From positions 1 through 45,743 of the forward strand of contig CAMZKV010000012.1 of the NCBI GenBank assembly GCA_947311445.1: DNA of 45,743 bases, given 5' to 3'. Of this stretch, positions 17,709 through 26,983 are shown piece by piece. This stretch comes from an uncultured Chlorobiota bacterium. Lineage in GTDB: Bacteria > Bacteroidota > Bacteroidia > Bacteroidales > JAADGE01. Below the pieces are notes generated by a model. The model was not told where the DNA came from. It made no database searches and saw only the letters and a program-made list of their open reading frames with translations. Each line of letters opens with the position of its first letter. Position 1 is the first letter of the stretch. Position numbers and translations under genes: made by a program.

Positions 17709-20477
17709 ATGGCAAAAATCAAAAGAGTATATACCTTTGGAAATAAAAAAGCAGAAGGTAAAACGTCAATGAAAAATTTGCTCGGCGGAAAAGGTGCTAA
17801 CCTTGCCGAAATGAACTTAATTGGAGTACCTGTCCCTCCGGGTTTCACTGTTACAACCGAAGTTTGTACAGAATATAACAAAAAAGGAGAAGCTAAAGTT
17901 AGAAAGTTACTAAAAAAAGAAGTTGAAGCTGCTGTAAAGCAAGTTGAAGATATTATGGGAACTTCTTTCGGTTCTAATGAAAACCCATTATTATTATCAG
18001 TTCGTTCCGGAGCAAGAGTTTCAATGCCGGGAATGATGGATACGGTTCTTAATCTTGGTTTAAATGATGCAGCTGTTGAAGGAATTGCAAAAAAATCAGG
18101 GAATGCACGTTTCGCATGGGATTCATACAGAAGATTTGTTCAAATGTATGGAGATGTAGTTCTCGGAATGAGTCCTGAATCAAAAGAAGATATCGACCCA
18201 TTTGAAGAAATTATGGAAACTCTTCAAGAAAAAAAAGACTACAAATCTGACCTTGATTTTACTGTTGAAGATTTTAAAGTTTTAGTAAAACAATTTAAAG
18301 ATGCCGTAAAAAAAAGAACAGGACATAGCTTTCCCGATGACCCTTGGGAACAACTTTGGAAAGCAATAATGGCTGTTTTCGACAGTTGGAATACAGACCG
18401 TGCCGTGTATTATAGAACTCTTAATAAAATACCCGGCGAATGGGGAACTGCTGTTAACATTCAAGCGATGGTTTTCGGTAATATGGGAAAAAATTCATCA
18501 ACCGGTGTTGCATTTACACGTGATGCAGGAACAGGCGAAAACCTTTTTAATGGAGAATATTTAATTGATGCACAGGGAGAAGATGTTGTTGCAGGTGTTA
18601 GAACTCCGCAGCAAATTACTCTCGAAGGTTCAAAAAGATGGGCTGTTCTCGCTAATGTTTCTGAAAATGAAAGAGCAGAAAAATACCCTTCATTAGAAGA
18701 AAGAATGCCCGAACAATACAAAGAATTAAATACTATTCAAGAACAACTTGAACAACATTATAAAGATATGCAAGACCTCGAATTTACTGTTCAAGATGGT
18801 AAATTATGGTTACTTCAAACAAGAACAGGAAAAAGAACCGGAGCTGCAATGGTAAAAATTGCAATTGATATGCTTGAAGAGGGAATGATTAGCAAAAAAG
18901 AGGCAATAATGCGTCAGGAACCAGAAAAATTAGATGAACTTCTTCATCCCGTTTTCGATAAAAGTGCTATGGCTGACGCCCAAGTACAAGCAAAAGGTTT
19001 ACCTGCATCACCGGGAGCTGCAACAGGACAATTAGTTTTCTTTGCAGATGAAGCAGGAAAATATGAAAATACAATTCTTGCTCGTATCGAAACTTCACCA
19101 GAAGACCTTGAAGGAATGAATGTTGCAAACGGTATTCTCACTGCAAAAGGAGGAATGACATCTCATGCTGCTGTTGTTGCACGTGGAATGGGTAAATGTT
19201 GTGTGTCAGGTGCTGGTTCAATTAAAATTGACTATAAAGCAAGAACAATGAAAACTGATAGTAAAACATATAAAGAAGGCGATTGGGTTTCTTTAAATGG
19301 ATCAGAAGGAATTGTTTATGATGGTCAAATTAAAACAATAAACCCTGAGGTTGGTGGAGATTTTGCAAAAATAATGGAACTTGCCGATAAATTTTCTCGT
19401 ATGTATGTTCGCACAAATGCCGATACTCCTCACGACTCCGAAGTTGCTCGTGGTTTTGGTGCAAAAGGTATTGGACTTACAAGAACTGAGCATATGTTCT
19501 TTGAAGGAGAAAAAATTGTTGCAATGCGTAAAATGATTCTTGCAAAAGATGAAGCAGGGCGAATTGAAGCTTTAGATAAATTACTTCCTATTCAAAGAAA
19601 AGATTTTGAGGGAATTTTTACAGCAATGCACGACCTTCCTGTTACAGTTCGTTTACTTGACCCCCCATTGCACGAATTTGTTCCTCACGATATAAAAGGA
19701 CAACAAGAAATGGCAGACGAAATGGGCGTTTCTATTGATGTAATAAAAGCAAAAGTTGATAGTTTACACGAGTCTAATCCAATGCTTGGCCACAGAGGCT
19801 GTCGTCTCGGAAATACATATCCGGAAATTACAATTATGCAAACTCGTGCAATTATTGAAGCTGCATTAAATTTAAAAGCAAAAGGTATTGTTGCAATTCC
19901 TGAAATTATGATTCCTTTAACAGGAACTTATGCTGAGATGAAAATGCAAGAAGATATAGTTCGAGATACTATCAAGAAAATATTTGCAGAAAAAGGTGAT
20001 ACTATTAAATATTTAGTAGGAACAATGATTGAAATTCCTCGTGCAGCACTTACTGCTGATGAGATTGCAAAATCTGCTGAATTTTTCTCATTCGGAACAA
20101 ATGACCTTACTCAAATGGCATTTGGATATTCTCGTGATGATACAGGCGTTTTTATGCCGGTTTATCTTAGAAAAGGAATTCTTAAAGAAGATCCTTTTGA
20201 AGTGTTAGACCAAGAAGGCGTAGGACAACTTGTTAAAATGGCTGTAAAAAAAGGTCGAAAAACTCGTCCTAATATTAAACTCGGAATTTGCGGAGAGCAT
20301 GGAGGAGAACCAAAATCAGTTGAATTTTGCCACCGAGTAGGACTTGATTATGTTAGTTGTTCTCCTTACCGTGTGCCAATTGCAAGACTTGCTGCTGCAC
20401 AAGCAACTTTAAAAGAAAAAGCTCTAAAAAAAACTAAGAAGAACAAAAATAAAAATAAGAAAAAAGCTAAAAAATAA
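17709..20477 (+). CDS. ppdK: Pyruvate, phosphate dikinase
   Basis: PPDK interconverts pyruvate + ATP + Pi and phosphoenolpyruvate + AMP + PPi. The 922-residue protein has the N-terminal ATP-grasp part (LLGGKGANLAEM near 24-35, LLSVRSGARVSMPGMMDTVL). It has the swivelling phosphohistidine domain with GGMTSHAAVVARGMGK, whose His is residue 486. It also has the C-terminal PEP/pyruvate TIM barrel (GLTRTEHMFF, SFGTNDLTQM, GICGEHGG). Usual length is about 875-910; the extra part is a tail of about 20 residues made almost only of Lys and Asn. Codon choice looks more even than in neighbours, as expected for a highly expressed gene. It has its own promoter and terminator. Confidence 0.97.
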   Translation: MAKIKRVYTFGNKKAEGKTSMKNLLGGKGANLAEMNLIGVPVPPGFTVTTEVCTEYNKKGEAKVRKLLKKEVEAAVKQVEDIMGTSFGSNENPLLLSVRSGARVSMPGMMDTVLNLGLNDAAVEGIAKKSGNARFAWDSYRRFVQMYGDVVLGMSPESKEDIDPFEEIMETLQEKKDYKSDLDFTVEDFKVLVKQFKDAVKKRTGHSFPDDPWEQLWKAIMAVFDSWNTDRAVYYRTLNKIPGEWGTAVNIQAMVFGNMGKNSSTGVAFTRDAGTGENLFNGEYLIDAQGEDVVAGVRTPQQITLEGSKRWAVLANVSENERAEKYPSLEERMPEQYKELNTIQEQLEQHYKDMQDLEFTVQDGKLWLLQTRTGKRTGAAMVKIAIDMLEEGMISKKEAIMRQEPEKLDELLHPVFDKSAMADAQVQAKGLPASPGAATGQLVFFADEAGKYENTILARIETSPEDLEGMNVANGILTAKGGMTSHAAVVARGMGKCCVSGAGSIKIDYKARTMKTDSKTYKEGDWVSLNGSEGIVYDGQIKTINPEVGGDFAKIMELADKFSRMYVRTNADTPHDSEVARGFGAKGIGLTRTEHMFFEGEKIVAMRKMILAKDEAGRIEALDKLLPIQRKDFEGIFTAMHDLPVTVRLLDPPLHEFVPHDIKGQQEMADEMGVSIDVIKAKVDSLHESNPMLGHRGCRLGNTYPEITIMQTRAIIEAALNLKAKGIVAIPEIMIPLTGTYAEMKMQEDIVRDTIKKIFAEKGDTIKYLVGTMIEIPRAALTADEIAKSAEFFSFGTNDLTQMAFGYSRDDTGVFMPVYLRKGILKEDPFEVLDQEGVGQLVKMAVKKGRKTRPNIKLGICGEHGGEPKSVEFCHRVGLDYVSCSPYRVPIARLAAAQATLKEKALKKTKKNKNKNKKKAKK

Positions 20478-20502
20478 TAATCCTCTAATTCTATTTTAAT
20501 AA

Positions 20503-20541
20503 AAAAAAGACAGCTTTCGATTTTTGGAGGTTGTCTTTTTT
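20503..20541 (+). terminator. Rho-independent terminator after ppdK
   Basis: A stem of up to 16 bp (20503-20518 with 20526-20541, including several G-T pairs) closes a 7-nt loop and ends in a T run. It lies 26 bases after the ppdK stop. Confidence 0.8.
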
Positions 20542-20601
20542 ATTATTTTTTGAATAAGTTTTTTTCTTAATTTGGAAATAATAATTTTGTAAAAAAAAAG
20601 A

Positions 20602-21900
20602 ATGGATCAGCTAAATATTCCCAATTTCATAAAAATATTGAAAGAAAACAAAATAAACCGTTTTCATTTAGTTTATAATCAACAAACAAAAAAAATTGAA
20701 AGCTCACATGAAGAACTTAAATTTGTTGCTGATTTTATTAACAAAGATACTCGTGATTTTGAAGAACATGAAGGAATGTTTTTTCAATTAACAAAAAAAT
20801 ATGATGTTTTGCAAGGAGCATTTATTCACAGAACTAAGAGAGGACAAGCTGCCGGGGGTGTTAGGTTTTGGCAATACGATAATCTTGAAGATTATTTAAG
20901 AGACGGGATGAGGCTTGGAAAAGGGATGACCCATAAAAACGCACTTGCCGGATTATGGTGGGGTGGAGGAAAAGGTGTTATGGTTCATAATACGGAAATT
21001 GATAAAAATAATTTGAAATATCGTGAATATATTTATACCGAATACGGAAAACTGCTAACAAGTATAAAAGGTTGCTATGTAACTGCTGAGGATGTTGGAA
21101 CAAGTGTTGAAGATATGGCAAATATTTATAAAACAACTCGTTTCACAACTTGTATTCCACAAAACACGGGAGGGAGCGGAAACCCCTCAGAACCTACATC
21201 AAGAGGAGTTTTGAAAGGAATGGAAGCAGCATCTGCATTTATAGGAGAAAGTTTAGAAGGAAAAACTGTTGCGGTACAAGGCATGGGACATGTTGCAGAA
21301 CCTCTTATTAAACATCTTTTCAATAAAAAAGTCGGGAAAGTTATTGCTTCTGATATAAACCCCGATATTGTAAATTCTGTTAAAGAAAAATTTGCTGGAA
21401 AAAATTTTGATGCTAGACTTGTTTCAAAATATGATAATTCAATTTTATTTGTAGAATGTGATATTTTAGCTCCTTGTGCAACTGGTGCAATTTTGAATGA
21501 TAAAACAATTCCGGAAATTAAAGCTAAAATTATTTGCGGAGCATCAAACAACCAACTTGAAGAACACGACAGAGACGATAAAGCACTTGCAGAAAAAGGA
21601 ATTTTATATGTTCCTGATTTTTTGACAAACAGAATGGGAATTGTTAATTGTGCAAATGAACAATATGGATATGTTAATGACGATGAATATTTTGAAAGAC
21701 ATCTAACAAACGGATGGGAACATGGCATTTATCAAACTACATTATCAGTTTTGGATGAGGCAAAAAAAACAGGGCAGCCAAGCTCAAAAGTTGCAATTAA
21801 ACAAGCTACTGAGATGTCAATGGAATTGCATCCTGTATTTGGGCATAGGAGTTTAAAAATAATTAAATCGCTTGTTGATGATGAGTGGTATAAAAAGTAA
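20602..21900 (+). CDS. Glu/Leu/Phe/Val dehydrogenase family protein
   Basis: Members oxidatively deaminate an amino acid with NAD(P)+. The 432-residue protein has the dimerisation domain with substrate-binding Lys112 (THKNALAGL) and the catalytic-loop Lys124 in GGGKGVMV, the same spacing as in leucine dehydrogenase. It then has a Rossmann domain with AVQGMGHVAEPLIKHLF. It is longer than typical leucine dehydrogenase (about 365), mainly from an N-terminal addition; substrate specificity cannot be decided. A TAATTTTG box lies at 20582-20589, 12 bases before the ATG. It heads a three-gene plus-strand unit with the HlyIII-like gene (18-base gap) and the hotdog gene. Confidence 0.88.
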   Translation: MDQLNIPNFIKILKENKINRFHLVYNQQTKKIESSHEELKFVADFINKDTRDFEEHEGMFFQLTKKYDVLQGAFIHRTKRGQAAGGVRFWQYDNLEDYLRDGMRLGKGMTHKNALAGLWWGGGKGVMVHNTEIDKNNLKYREYIYTEYGKLLTSIKGCYVTAEDVGTSVEDMANIYKTTRFTTCIPQNTGGSGNPSEPTSRGVLKGMEAASAFIGESLEGKTVAVQGMGHVAEPLIKHLFNKKVGKVIASDINPDIVNSVKEKFAGKNFDARLVSKYDNSILFVECDILAPCATGAILNDKTIPEIKAKIICGASNNQLEEHDRDDKALAEKGILYVPDFLTNRMGIVNCANEQYGYVNDDEYFERHLTNGWEHGIYQTTLSVLDEAKKTGQPSSKVAIKQATEMSMELHPVFGHRSLKIIKSLVDDEWYKK

Positions 21901-21918
21901 GTATTAGAAAATATAAGT

Positions 21919-22572
21919 ATGGCAAAAGTAATTAGTGTTAAAACAAATGAAACAATTAACACTGTAACGCATCTTGTTGGTTTAGTATTAAGTATTACAG
22001 CTTTGGTTTTAATGATAGTTCGCTCTGCAATGAATGGCACTGCAATATCGATTGTGAGTGCTGCAATATTTGGAACGAGTTTAATTATAATGTATCTGGC
22101 ATCAACTTTATATCATGCATCTAAAAATGTTAGAACTAAAGTCAAGTTAAATAAATTTGATCATTCAGCAATATACATTTTGATAGCAGGAACTTATACT
22201 CCTTTTTCAATTGTTCTTCTTCCCAATGCTTGGGGTTGGAGTATTTTCGGTGTTCAATGGGGACTTGCAATTATTGGTGTTTTTTATAAAATATTCTGGT
22301 ATAGTCCAAAATATAGAGCAATATCTGCTTTTGCATATATTGCAATGGGTTTAGTAATTATTGTAGCAATTAAGCCTTTGTCTGAGTCGCTTTCAAGAGG
22401 AGGATTGATTTGGTTAGCTACAGGCGGGATTATATATATAGTTGGTGTGTTTTTTTATCTTTCAAAAAAAATACCTTTTTCTCATGGAATTTGGCATTTG
22501 TTTGTAATGGGTGGTAGCATTGCTCATTTTATTGCTATTTATAATTATGTTTTACCAAATTTAAAATTATAA
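21919..22572 (+). CDS. HlyIII/YqfA-like (PAQR) membrane protein
   Basis: The 217-residue protein has seven hydrophobic segments and the family's conserved residues: STLYHA (about 61-66), DHSAIYILIAGTYTPF (about 81-96) and the C-terminal SHGIWHLFVMGGSIAHF. The Asp and the His residues form the metal site of this family, related to PAQR receptors. It was first named for haemolysis in Bacillus cereus, but the usual role in bacteria is unclear. It sits 18 bases after the dehydrogenase gene and one base before the next gene, so co-transcription is likely without implying a shared pathway. Confidence 0.9.
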   Translation: MAKVISVKTNETINTVTHLVGLVLSITALVLMIVRSAMNGTAISIVSAAIFGTSLIIMYLASTLYHASKNVRTKVKLNKFDHSAIYILIAGTYTPFSIVLLPNAWGWSIFGVQWGLAIIGVFYKIFWYSPKYRAISAFAYIAMGLVIIVAIKPLSESLSRGGLIWLATGGIIYIVGVFFYLSKKIPFSHGIWHLFVMGGSIAHFIAIYNYVLPNLKL

Positions 22573-22573
22573 A

Positions 22574-23062
22574 ATGGATAATTCTGAACAATTTATGAAA
22601 ACAGTAAGGAATAGTTTTAAGTTCCGATTGTTTATGTTGAAAAGTTTGCCTTCTGCTTTTTTATCAGGCTTAAAAGTAGTTGAAATTTCACAAGAAAAGG
22701 CAGTCGTAAGTATTCCTTTTAAGTTTTTAACTAAAAACCCGTTTAAATCAATATATTTTGCTTCTCAGGCAATGGCGGCAGAACTTTCAACAGGAGTTTT
22801 GGCACTTTCTCATGTGTATAAAAGAAATCCAAGAATATCTATGTTAGTTTTTAATATGCGAGCCGATTTTAGTAAAAAGGCAAAGTCAAAAATATTTTTT
22901 ACTTGTGAAGATGGTTTGAAAATTAAAAATGCAATAGAACAAAGTATTAAAACTAGCGAAGGAATAACTGTTGAAGCAAAATCAACGGGAAAAAATGCTA
23001 ATGGAGAAGTTGTTTCTGAATTTTATTTTACATGGACTTTTAAGCCAGTTTTAAAAAAATAA
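22574..23062 (+). CDS. DUF4442-type hotdog-fold protein, possible thioesterase
   Basis: The 162-residue protein resembles the DUF4442 group of hotdog-fold proteins, related to acyl-CoA thioesterases and PaaI-like enzymes. The visible pattern is FKFLTKNPFKSIYFASQAMAAE, corresponding to the active-site loop and central helix, then strands rich in Val and Lys. No substrate can be named. There is one base between the previous stop and this ATG, so translation is probably coupled. It ends the three-gene unit at a hairpin. Confidence 0.75.
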   Translation: MDNSEQFMKTVRNSFKFRLFMLKSLPSAFLSGLKVVEISQEKAVVSIPFKFLTKNPFKSIYFASQAMAAELSTGVLALSHVYKRNPRISMLVFNMRADFSKKAKSKIFFTCEDGLKIKNAIEQSIKTSEGITVEAKSTGKNANGEVVSEFYFTWTFKPVLKK

Positions 23063-23064
23063 AA

Positions 23065-23087
23065 GGGTTGTCTTATTCAGACAACCC
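23065..23087. terminator. Hairpin between two convergent genes
   Basis: A perfect 9-bp stem (GGGTTGTCT, 5-nt loop, AGACAACCC) lies just after the hotdog gene. The T-rich side is on the minus strand, so it is best placed to end the leftward phosphatase transcript and may serve both directions. Confidence 0.7.
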
Positions 23088-23110
23088 AATAAAATTAATT
23101 TATATTTTTT

Positions 23111-25432
23111 TTAAAATTTGTCATTGGAAAGTTTTATTCCCCAAATTGTTATATCATCTCGCTGTTCTTCATCTTGTTGGTGTTTTGCAAGTTCATCTTC
23201 AAAAAGATGTTTTTGATCAGATAAACTCATGTCTTTTGCTTTTTTAATTGTTTCAATAAATTTTGGAGTTCCAAAACGTTTTCTGTCAGCATTATTTTGA
23301 TCAATTATTCCATCGGTTGCAAGCCAAATACAGTCGTTTTCAGATAGATAGAAGTCTTTATTTACAAAATCAATATTGCCTCTTTTTTGTTTTACGCCAC
23401 CTATTGAACGTCTTTCGGAAGAAACAATAGTGATGTCTTCATCTTTATGTGAAAAATAGTAAAGGTCGGATTTTGCTCCGGAATAAGTAATATGAAACTT
23501 ATTATTTTCTTTTTCAATAACACAAATTGACATATCCATTCCGTCATTATTATCTGTAGACTCTTGCCTTAGTGCCAATTTTACTTTTTTGTCTAAGTTT
23601 TCTAGTATGTCTTTCGGACTTTCAATATTTTGTTCCAATACAATTTCACTTAATAACCTACTTCCAATCATTGACATGAACGCTCCTGGAACTCCATGCC
23701 CTGTACAGTCAACTACTGAAATAAAAACTTTTTCAATATTTCCGTCTTTATCAAATTTTTCATTAAACCAATAAAAATCACCTGAAACAACATCTCTTGG
23801 TTTGAAAATTATAAAAGAGTTAAAATACTTGTCAATATCTTGCGGAAGCGGTAGTATTGCTTGCTGAATATTTTTTGCATAACTAATACTAGAGGTAATC
23901 TGCTCATTTTGAAATTCAATTTTATCTCTTTGTTTTCTAATTTCAAGTTCAGATTTTTTTTCAACAGTAATGTCAGTGTCAATTGATATTAGTTTTGTAA
24001 CTTCATTATTTTCATCCAATATAGGAGTAATTGTTGTTTGAGCCCATATTTTTTCGCCTCTTCTTGTTTTGTTTAGGTTTTGGTATGAACCTGTTTGTCT
24101 GGTTTCAATAATTTTTTCAATTGTTTTTTGAACTTCAGGATTTCCACTTGCAACAACAATGTTTTCATCAAGTTCGTTTCGTAATAGTTGTAATGTATAA
24201 CCATACATTCTTGTAAAGCCGGCATTAACCCATTCAAAATTGCCTTTTACGTCCATAATTGTAATTGCATTATCTGTTTCAGATGCAACAAGAGATAGTT
24301 TTTCAAGTTCACTGTTTGCAGATTCTAATTGCTTTGATTGTTCTTGAATCTCATTTTTTTGGTTATTTATTGAAACATATTGTTCGCTCAACTGTTTGTT
24401 AATTTTTTGTTTGTTAAAAAAACTAATAATAATAAATAATAGAAGTAAAGAGAAAAGTATACCAGCACCTATAAACCAATAAATTATATTTTGCTGAGAC
24501 TCAACTGTAGTTTCCGATTTACTTAACCTATCATCAATTTTTTTTATTTCTTCTTGTTTCTTTTTTAATTCTTCACTTGCAATAAGCATTGAGTCTCTTT
24601 GGAGTTTTGCAAGAAGATGTTGTTTTTTAATATTGTTTTCTGTTTGTTTTAAAATTAGTTTGTTTTGGTTTAAGTCTTCTTGTTGTTTCATAACCTCAAA
24701 ACTCATAGAGTCAAGTTTTAGGTTTTGTTTTTCAAGTTCTCCTTCTTTAAGAGTTATAAGGTTTTCTTTACTTGAAATACTATCTCTTTGGGCTTGAATT
24801 TTTTCTTTATTTTTTTTTAAGAGTTCTTCTTTTTCAGCAATCTCAATTTTTTTAAGTTCTAAAATTCTTTGTTCTTCTTTTAGTTTTCTGTTTGCAGCAG
24901 CTTGCATCTTTTTAAGAATCTCACGGTCTCCTCCCATTGTTAATACGGTAGGTGCAAATATTAGTTTTTGTTTTTTGTAAAGTACAGTGTTAATTGAAAA
25001 TGGTTGTTTTTGGTCTGTTGTTTTTCTTAAATTAATAACACTAAATTGAGATTGTTTAGCTCTGTCACTAATAATAAGAGTGTTTTTACCAACTAGTTTT
25101 TTATAAACAAAAGGTAAATCTGTATTTTCATTTTTTGTAACATAGACAATATGATGAGGTTCTATGTTCTCATATGATGTATATTTTATAATTTCAACAG
25201 GTTTTCCATTTATTGTTCTTGTAGAAGCTAAATTTTCGAGAGCAAGAATTTCTTTTTTGCTAGAAAAAACACCAATTGTATATTTTGTAATGTTTTCTTG
25301 GTCTTCCCATGTAACACCATATGCAATATTAAAAATCCACATTGCTCTAATTTGTTCATCTGTTTGGGAGTATCCTTTGTTTGCTGACAAAATAATAAGG
25401 AATAACAAAAATATAATTGTGAAGTGTTTCAT
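23111..25432 (-). CDS. YfiR-like/PAS/SpoIIE phosphatase
   Basis: The 773-residue protein has a signal peptide (1-22) and a YfiR-like (DUF4154) periplasmic domain (about 24-165, with IRAMWIFNIAYGVTW and INTVLYKKQKLIFAPTVL). A long coiled coil (about 172-312), one membrane helix (317-338) and a second short coiled coil follow. It continues with a PAS domain (about 380-492) and a SpoIIE-type PP2C phosphatase (about 515-770, with SGDFYW, DCTGHGVPGAF and ATDGIIDQN). The layout implies a periplasmic sensor controlling a cytoplasmic phosphatase. YfiR is known as a repressor of the diguanylate cyclase YfiN; fusion to a phosphatase is a different use of the domain. It stands alone on this strand. Confidence 0.88.
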   Translation of the reverse strand: MKHFTIIFLLFLIILSANKGYSQTDEQIRAMWIFNIAYGVTWEDQENITKYTIGVFSSKKEILALENLASTRTINGKPVEIIKYTSYENIEPHHIVYVTKNENTDLPFVYKKLVGKNTLIISDRAKQSQFSVINLRKTTDQKQPFSINTVLYKKQKLIFAPTVLTMGGDREILKKMQAAANRKLKEEQRILELKKIEIAEKEELLKKNKEKIQAQRDSISSKENLITLKEGELEKQNLKLDSMSFEVMKQQEDLNQNKLILKQTENNIKKQHLLAKLQRDSMLIASEELKKKQEEIKKIDDRLSKSETTVESQQNIIYWFIGAGILFSLLLLFIIISFFNKQKINKQLSEQYVSINNQKNEIQEQSKQLESANSELEKLSLVASETDNAITIMDVKGNFEWVNAGFTRMYGYTLQLLRNELDENIVVASGNPEVQKTIEKIIETRQTGSYQNLNKTRRGEKIWAQTTITPILDENNEVTKLISIDTDITVEKKSELEIRKQRDKIEFQNEQITSSISYAKNIQQAILPLPQDIDKYFNSFIIFKPRDVVSGDFYWFNEKFDKDGNIEKVFISVVDCTGHGVPGAFMSMIGSRLLSEIVLEQNIESPKDILENLDKKVKLALRQESTDNNDGMDMSICVIEKENNKFHITYSGAKSDLYYFSHKDEDITIVSSERRSIGGVKQKRGNIDFVNKDFYLSENDCIWLATDGIIDQNNADRKRFGTPKFIETIKKAKDMSLSDQKHLFEDELAKHQQDEEQRDDITIWGIKLSNDKF

Positions 25433-25756
25433 GTGTCTAAAAATGTATAATTAATTTATGTTAAATAACTTGCTCGTATTTTTATTACTAATAATTTCTG
25501 TTTTTCTCAACCCATAGGATTATACTTGCTTTGTTTTGCAAGAAATTAATGTGCCTTATTATAGTTATGTAATTTGGTGTCAAAATTCTTGCCGTGAGTA
25601 CTTTAGTTAAAAAAAATATAAAATTTATATTCAAATATAATGCCTTATTCAACAAAAATAAAAATTTTTATAGTTTTAATATCAATTTTATGAATTTTTA
25701 TTGCTTTTATTGAGTTTTATATAATAGTTTTGTTTTTTATAAAATTATAAAACTTA
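25433..25756. other. 324-base AT-rich gap, no supported gene
   Basis: The gap separates the divergent phosphatase and PAP2 genes. I see no RNA gene, repeat or strong promoter. A 17-codon frame at 25640 (MPYSTKIKIFIVLISIL) is too short and too AT-driven to call. Confidence 0.5.
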
Positions 25757-26323
25757 TTGAATATTATTGAGCAAATATTATCTTTTGATACAGAACTGTT
25801 TTTGTTTTTAAACAAATTTCATACTCCTTTTTTTGATGTTTTAATGAAACAAATTAGTTCTAAACTTATATGGTTTCCTCTATATTTAATAGTTTTATTC
25901 TTTATATTTAGGAAGTATAAAATAAAAAAAGGATTATTAATATTTCTGTTCTTTATTTTAGTAATAACTCTTACAGATCAAACATCAGTGCATCTTTTTA
26001 AAAATGTATTTCAGCGTTTAAGACCTTGTTATGAAACTTCAATTCAAAGTTTAGTTCATTATTTATCCCTGCCCGGTGGACATTATGGTTTTGTTTCATC
26101 TCATGCTGCAAATTCCTTTGGTTTTGCTTTCTTTTCATTATTAATTTTTAAGAATAAAAAGTATTCAGTTTTTATTTTATTTTGGGCATCATTAGTTTCA
26201 TACAGTAGAATTTATCTTGGGGTTCATTATCCTGCGGATATTGTAGGAGGAGCTATCTTAGGAGTTGTAATTTCTCTATTAATTTATGAACTTATAAAAC
26301 CAATATTGAGAAACTATAGTTAA
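25757..26323 (+). CDS. PAP2-family membrane phosphatase
   Basis: PAP2 enzymes remove phosphate from lipid phosphates such as undecaprenyl diphosphate or phosphatidic acid. The 188-residue protein has about five membrane helices and the three family motifs. These are K-x6-RP in KNVFQRLRPC (about 77-86), FVSSHAAN in place of PSGH (about 99-106), and SRIYLGVHYPADIVGG near residue 135-150 with the catalytic His. The start is TTG at 25757: an in-frame stop lies three codons upstream and no ATG fits the N-terminus ILSFDTELFLFLN. It is flanked by unrelated genes. Confidence 0.88.
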   Translation: MNIIEQILSFDTELFLFLNKFHTPFFDVLMKQISSKLIWFPLYLIVLFFIFRKYKIKKGLLIFLFFILVITLTDQTSVHLFKNVFQRLRPCYETSIQSLVHYLSLPGGHYGFVSSHAANSFGFAFFSLLIFKNKKYSVFILFWASLVSYSRIYLGVHYPADIVGGAILGVVISLLIYELIKPILRNYS

Positions 26324-26329
26324 TTCTAT

Positions 26330-26980
26330 CTATTTGTCTTTTTTTAAATAGTACTTTACTTCTTTGTCCTGGTATTTGCTTGAATCAAAGGGGATTGAAT
26401 ATTTGTTTCTTTTAAGTTTTATTCCACACTCAGGGCAATGTAGATTGTAGTCAAATAAAATTTCTCCACATGCAGAACATCTATTTTTATCATTTATCCA
26501 CGACAATTGCTCTTCGTTAAATTTCTCAGCAGAATTAACAGGCACAAGTATTTCATCAAGAGATTCTTTTATAATATTTTCTATTAAATTGTCAATTGAT
26601 AAAAACATAATTCCATAAAATAAAATAGAAATTAGACCAGAAATTATTAAAAAATATTTTATTGAAACAAAAGAAAAAAAAGCAATTAATATTATTAAAA
26701 TTAGAATAATTATAAGTAGTTTTTCTAAATTTACTGAATAACTAATATCTAATTGATTGTTTGCTTTTTTTATATTTATTTCTGTTGAGTATTCAAATCT
26801 TAAAATAGGTGCTTTAAGAATAAAAGAAATAATATTTCTGTTGGTTTTTATTTTAGCAACTTTTCTTTTTTTTAAAGTTTGATAAATAAGATTATTTATT
26901 TTATTTATATTTATCTCTTTATTTTTAAATTCTTCTGTTGAAAAGTTCAGATTTTTACTGTATGAATAAGGGAACCCCAT
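26330..26980 (-). CDS. Membrane protein with C-terminal zinc ribbon
   Basis: The 216-residue protein has a charged N-terminal domain (1-85), two membrane helices (about 88-106 and 110-129) and a C-terminal zinc ribbon with CxxC pairs at Cys168/171 and Cys182/185 (RCSACG and HCPECG). I recognise no named family. It starts 3 bases after the Hpt gene, so the two are co-transcribed. It ends 6 bases from the convergent PAP2 gene. A role together with the Hpt protein is only suggested by the arrangement. Confidence 0.75.
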   Translation of the reverse strand: MGFPYSYSKNLNFSTEEFKNKEININKINNLIYQTLKKRKVAKIKTNRNIISFILKAPILRFEYSTEINIKKANNQLDISYSVNLEKLLIIILILIILIAFFSFVSIKYFLIISGLISILFYGIMFLSIDNLIENIIKESLDEILVPVNSAEKFNEEQLSWINDKNRCSACGEILFDYNLHCPECGIKLKRNKYSIPFDSSKYQDKEVKYYLKKDK

Positions 26981-26983
26981 TAT

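Noticed and set aside
21126-21728. 200-codon minus-strand ORF opposite the amino-acid dehydrogenase
   Set aside because: It is antisense to a clear dehydrogenase with intact lysines and Rossmann motif.
25640-25693. 17-codon hydrophobic ORF in the gap before the PAP2 gene
   Set aside because: Random AT-rich sequence gives such peptides often; no promoter or conservation is visible.
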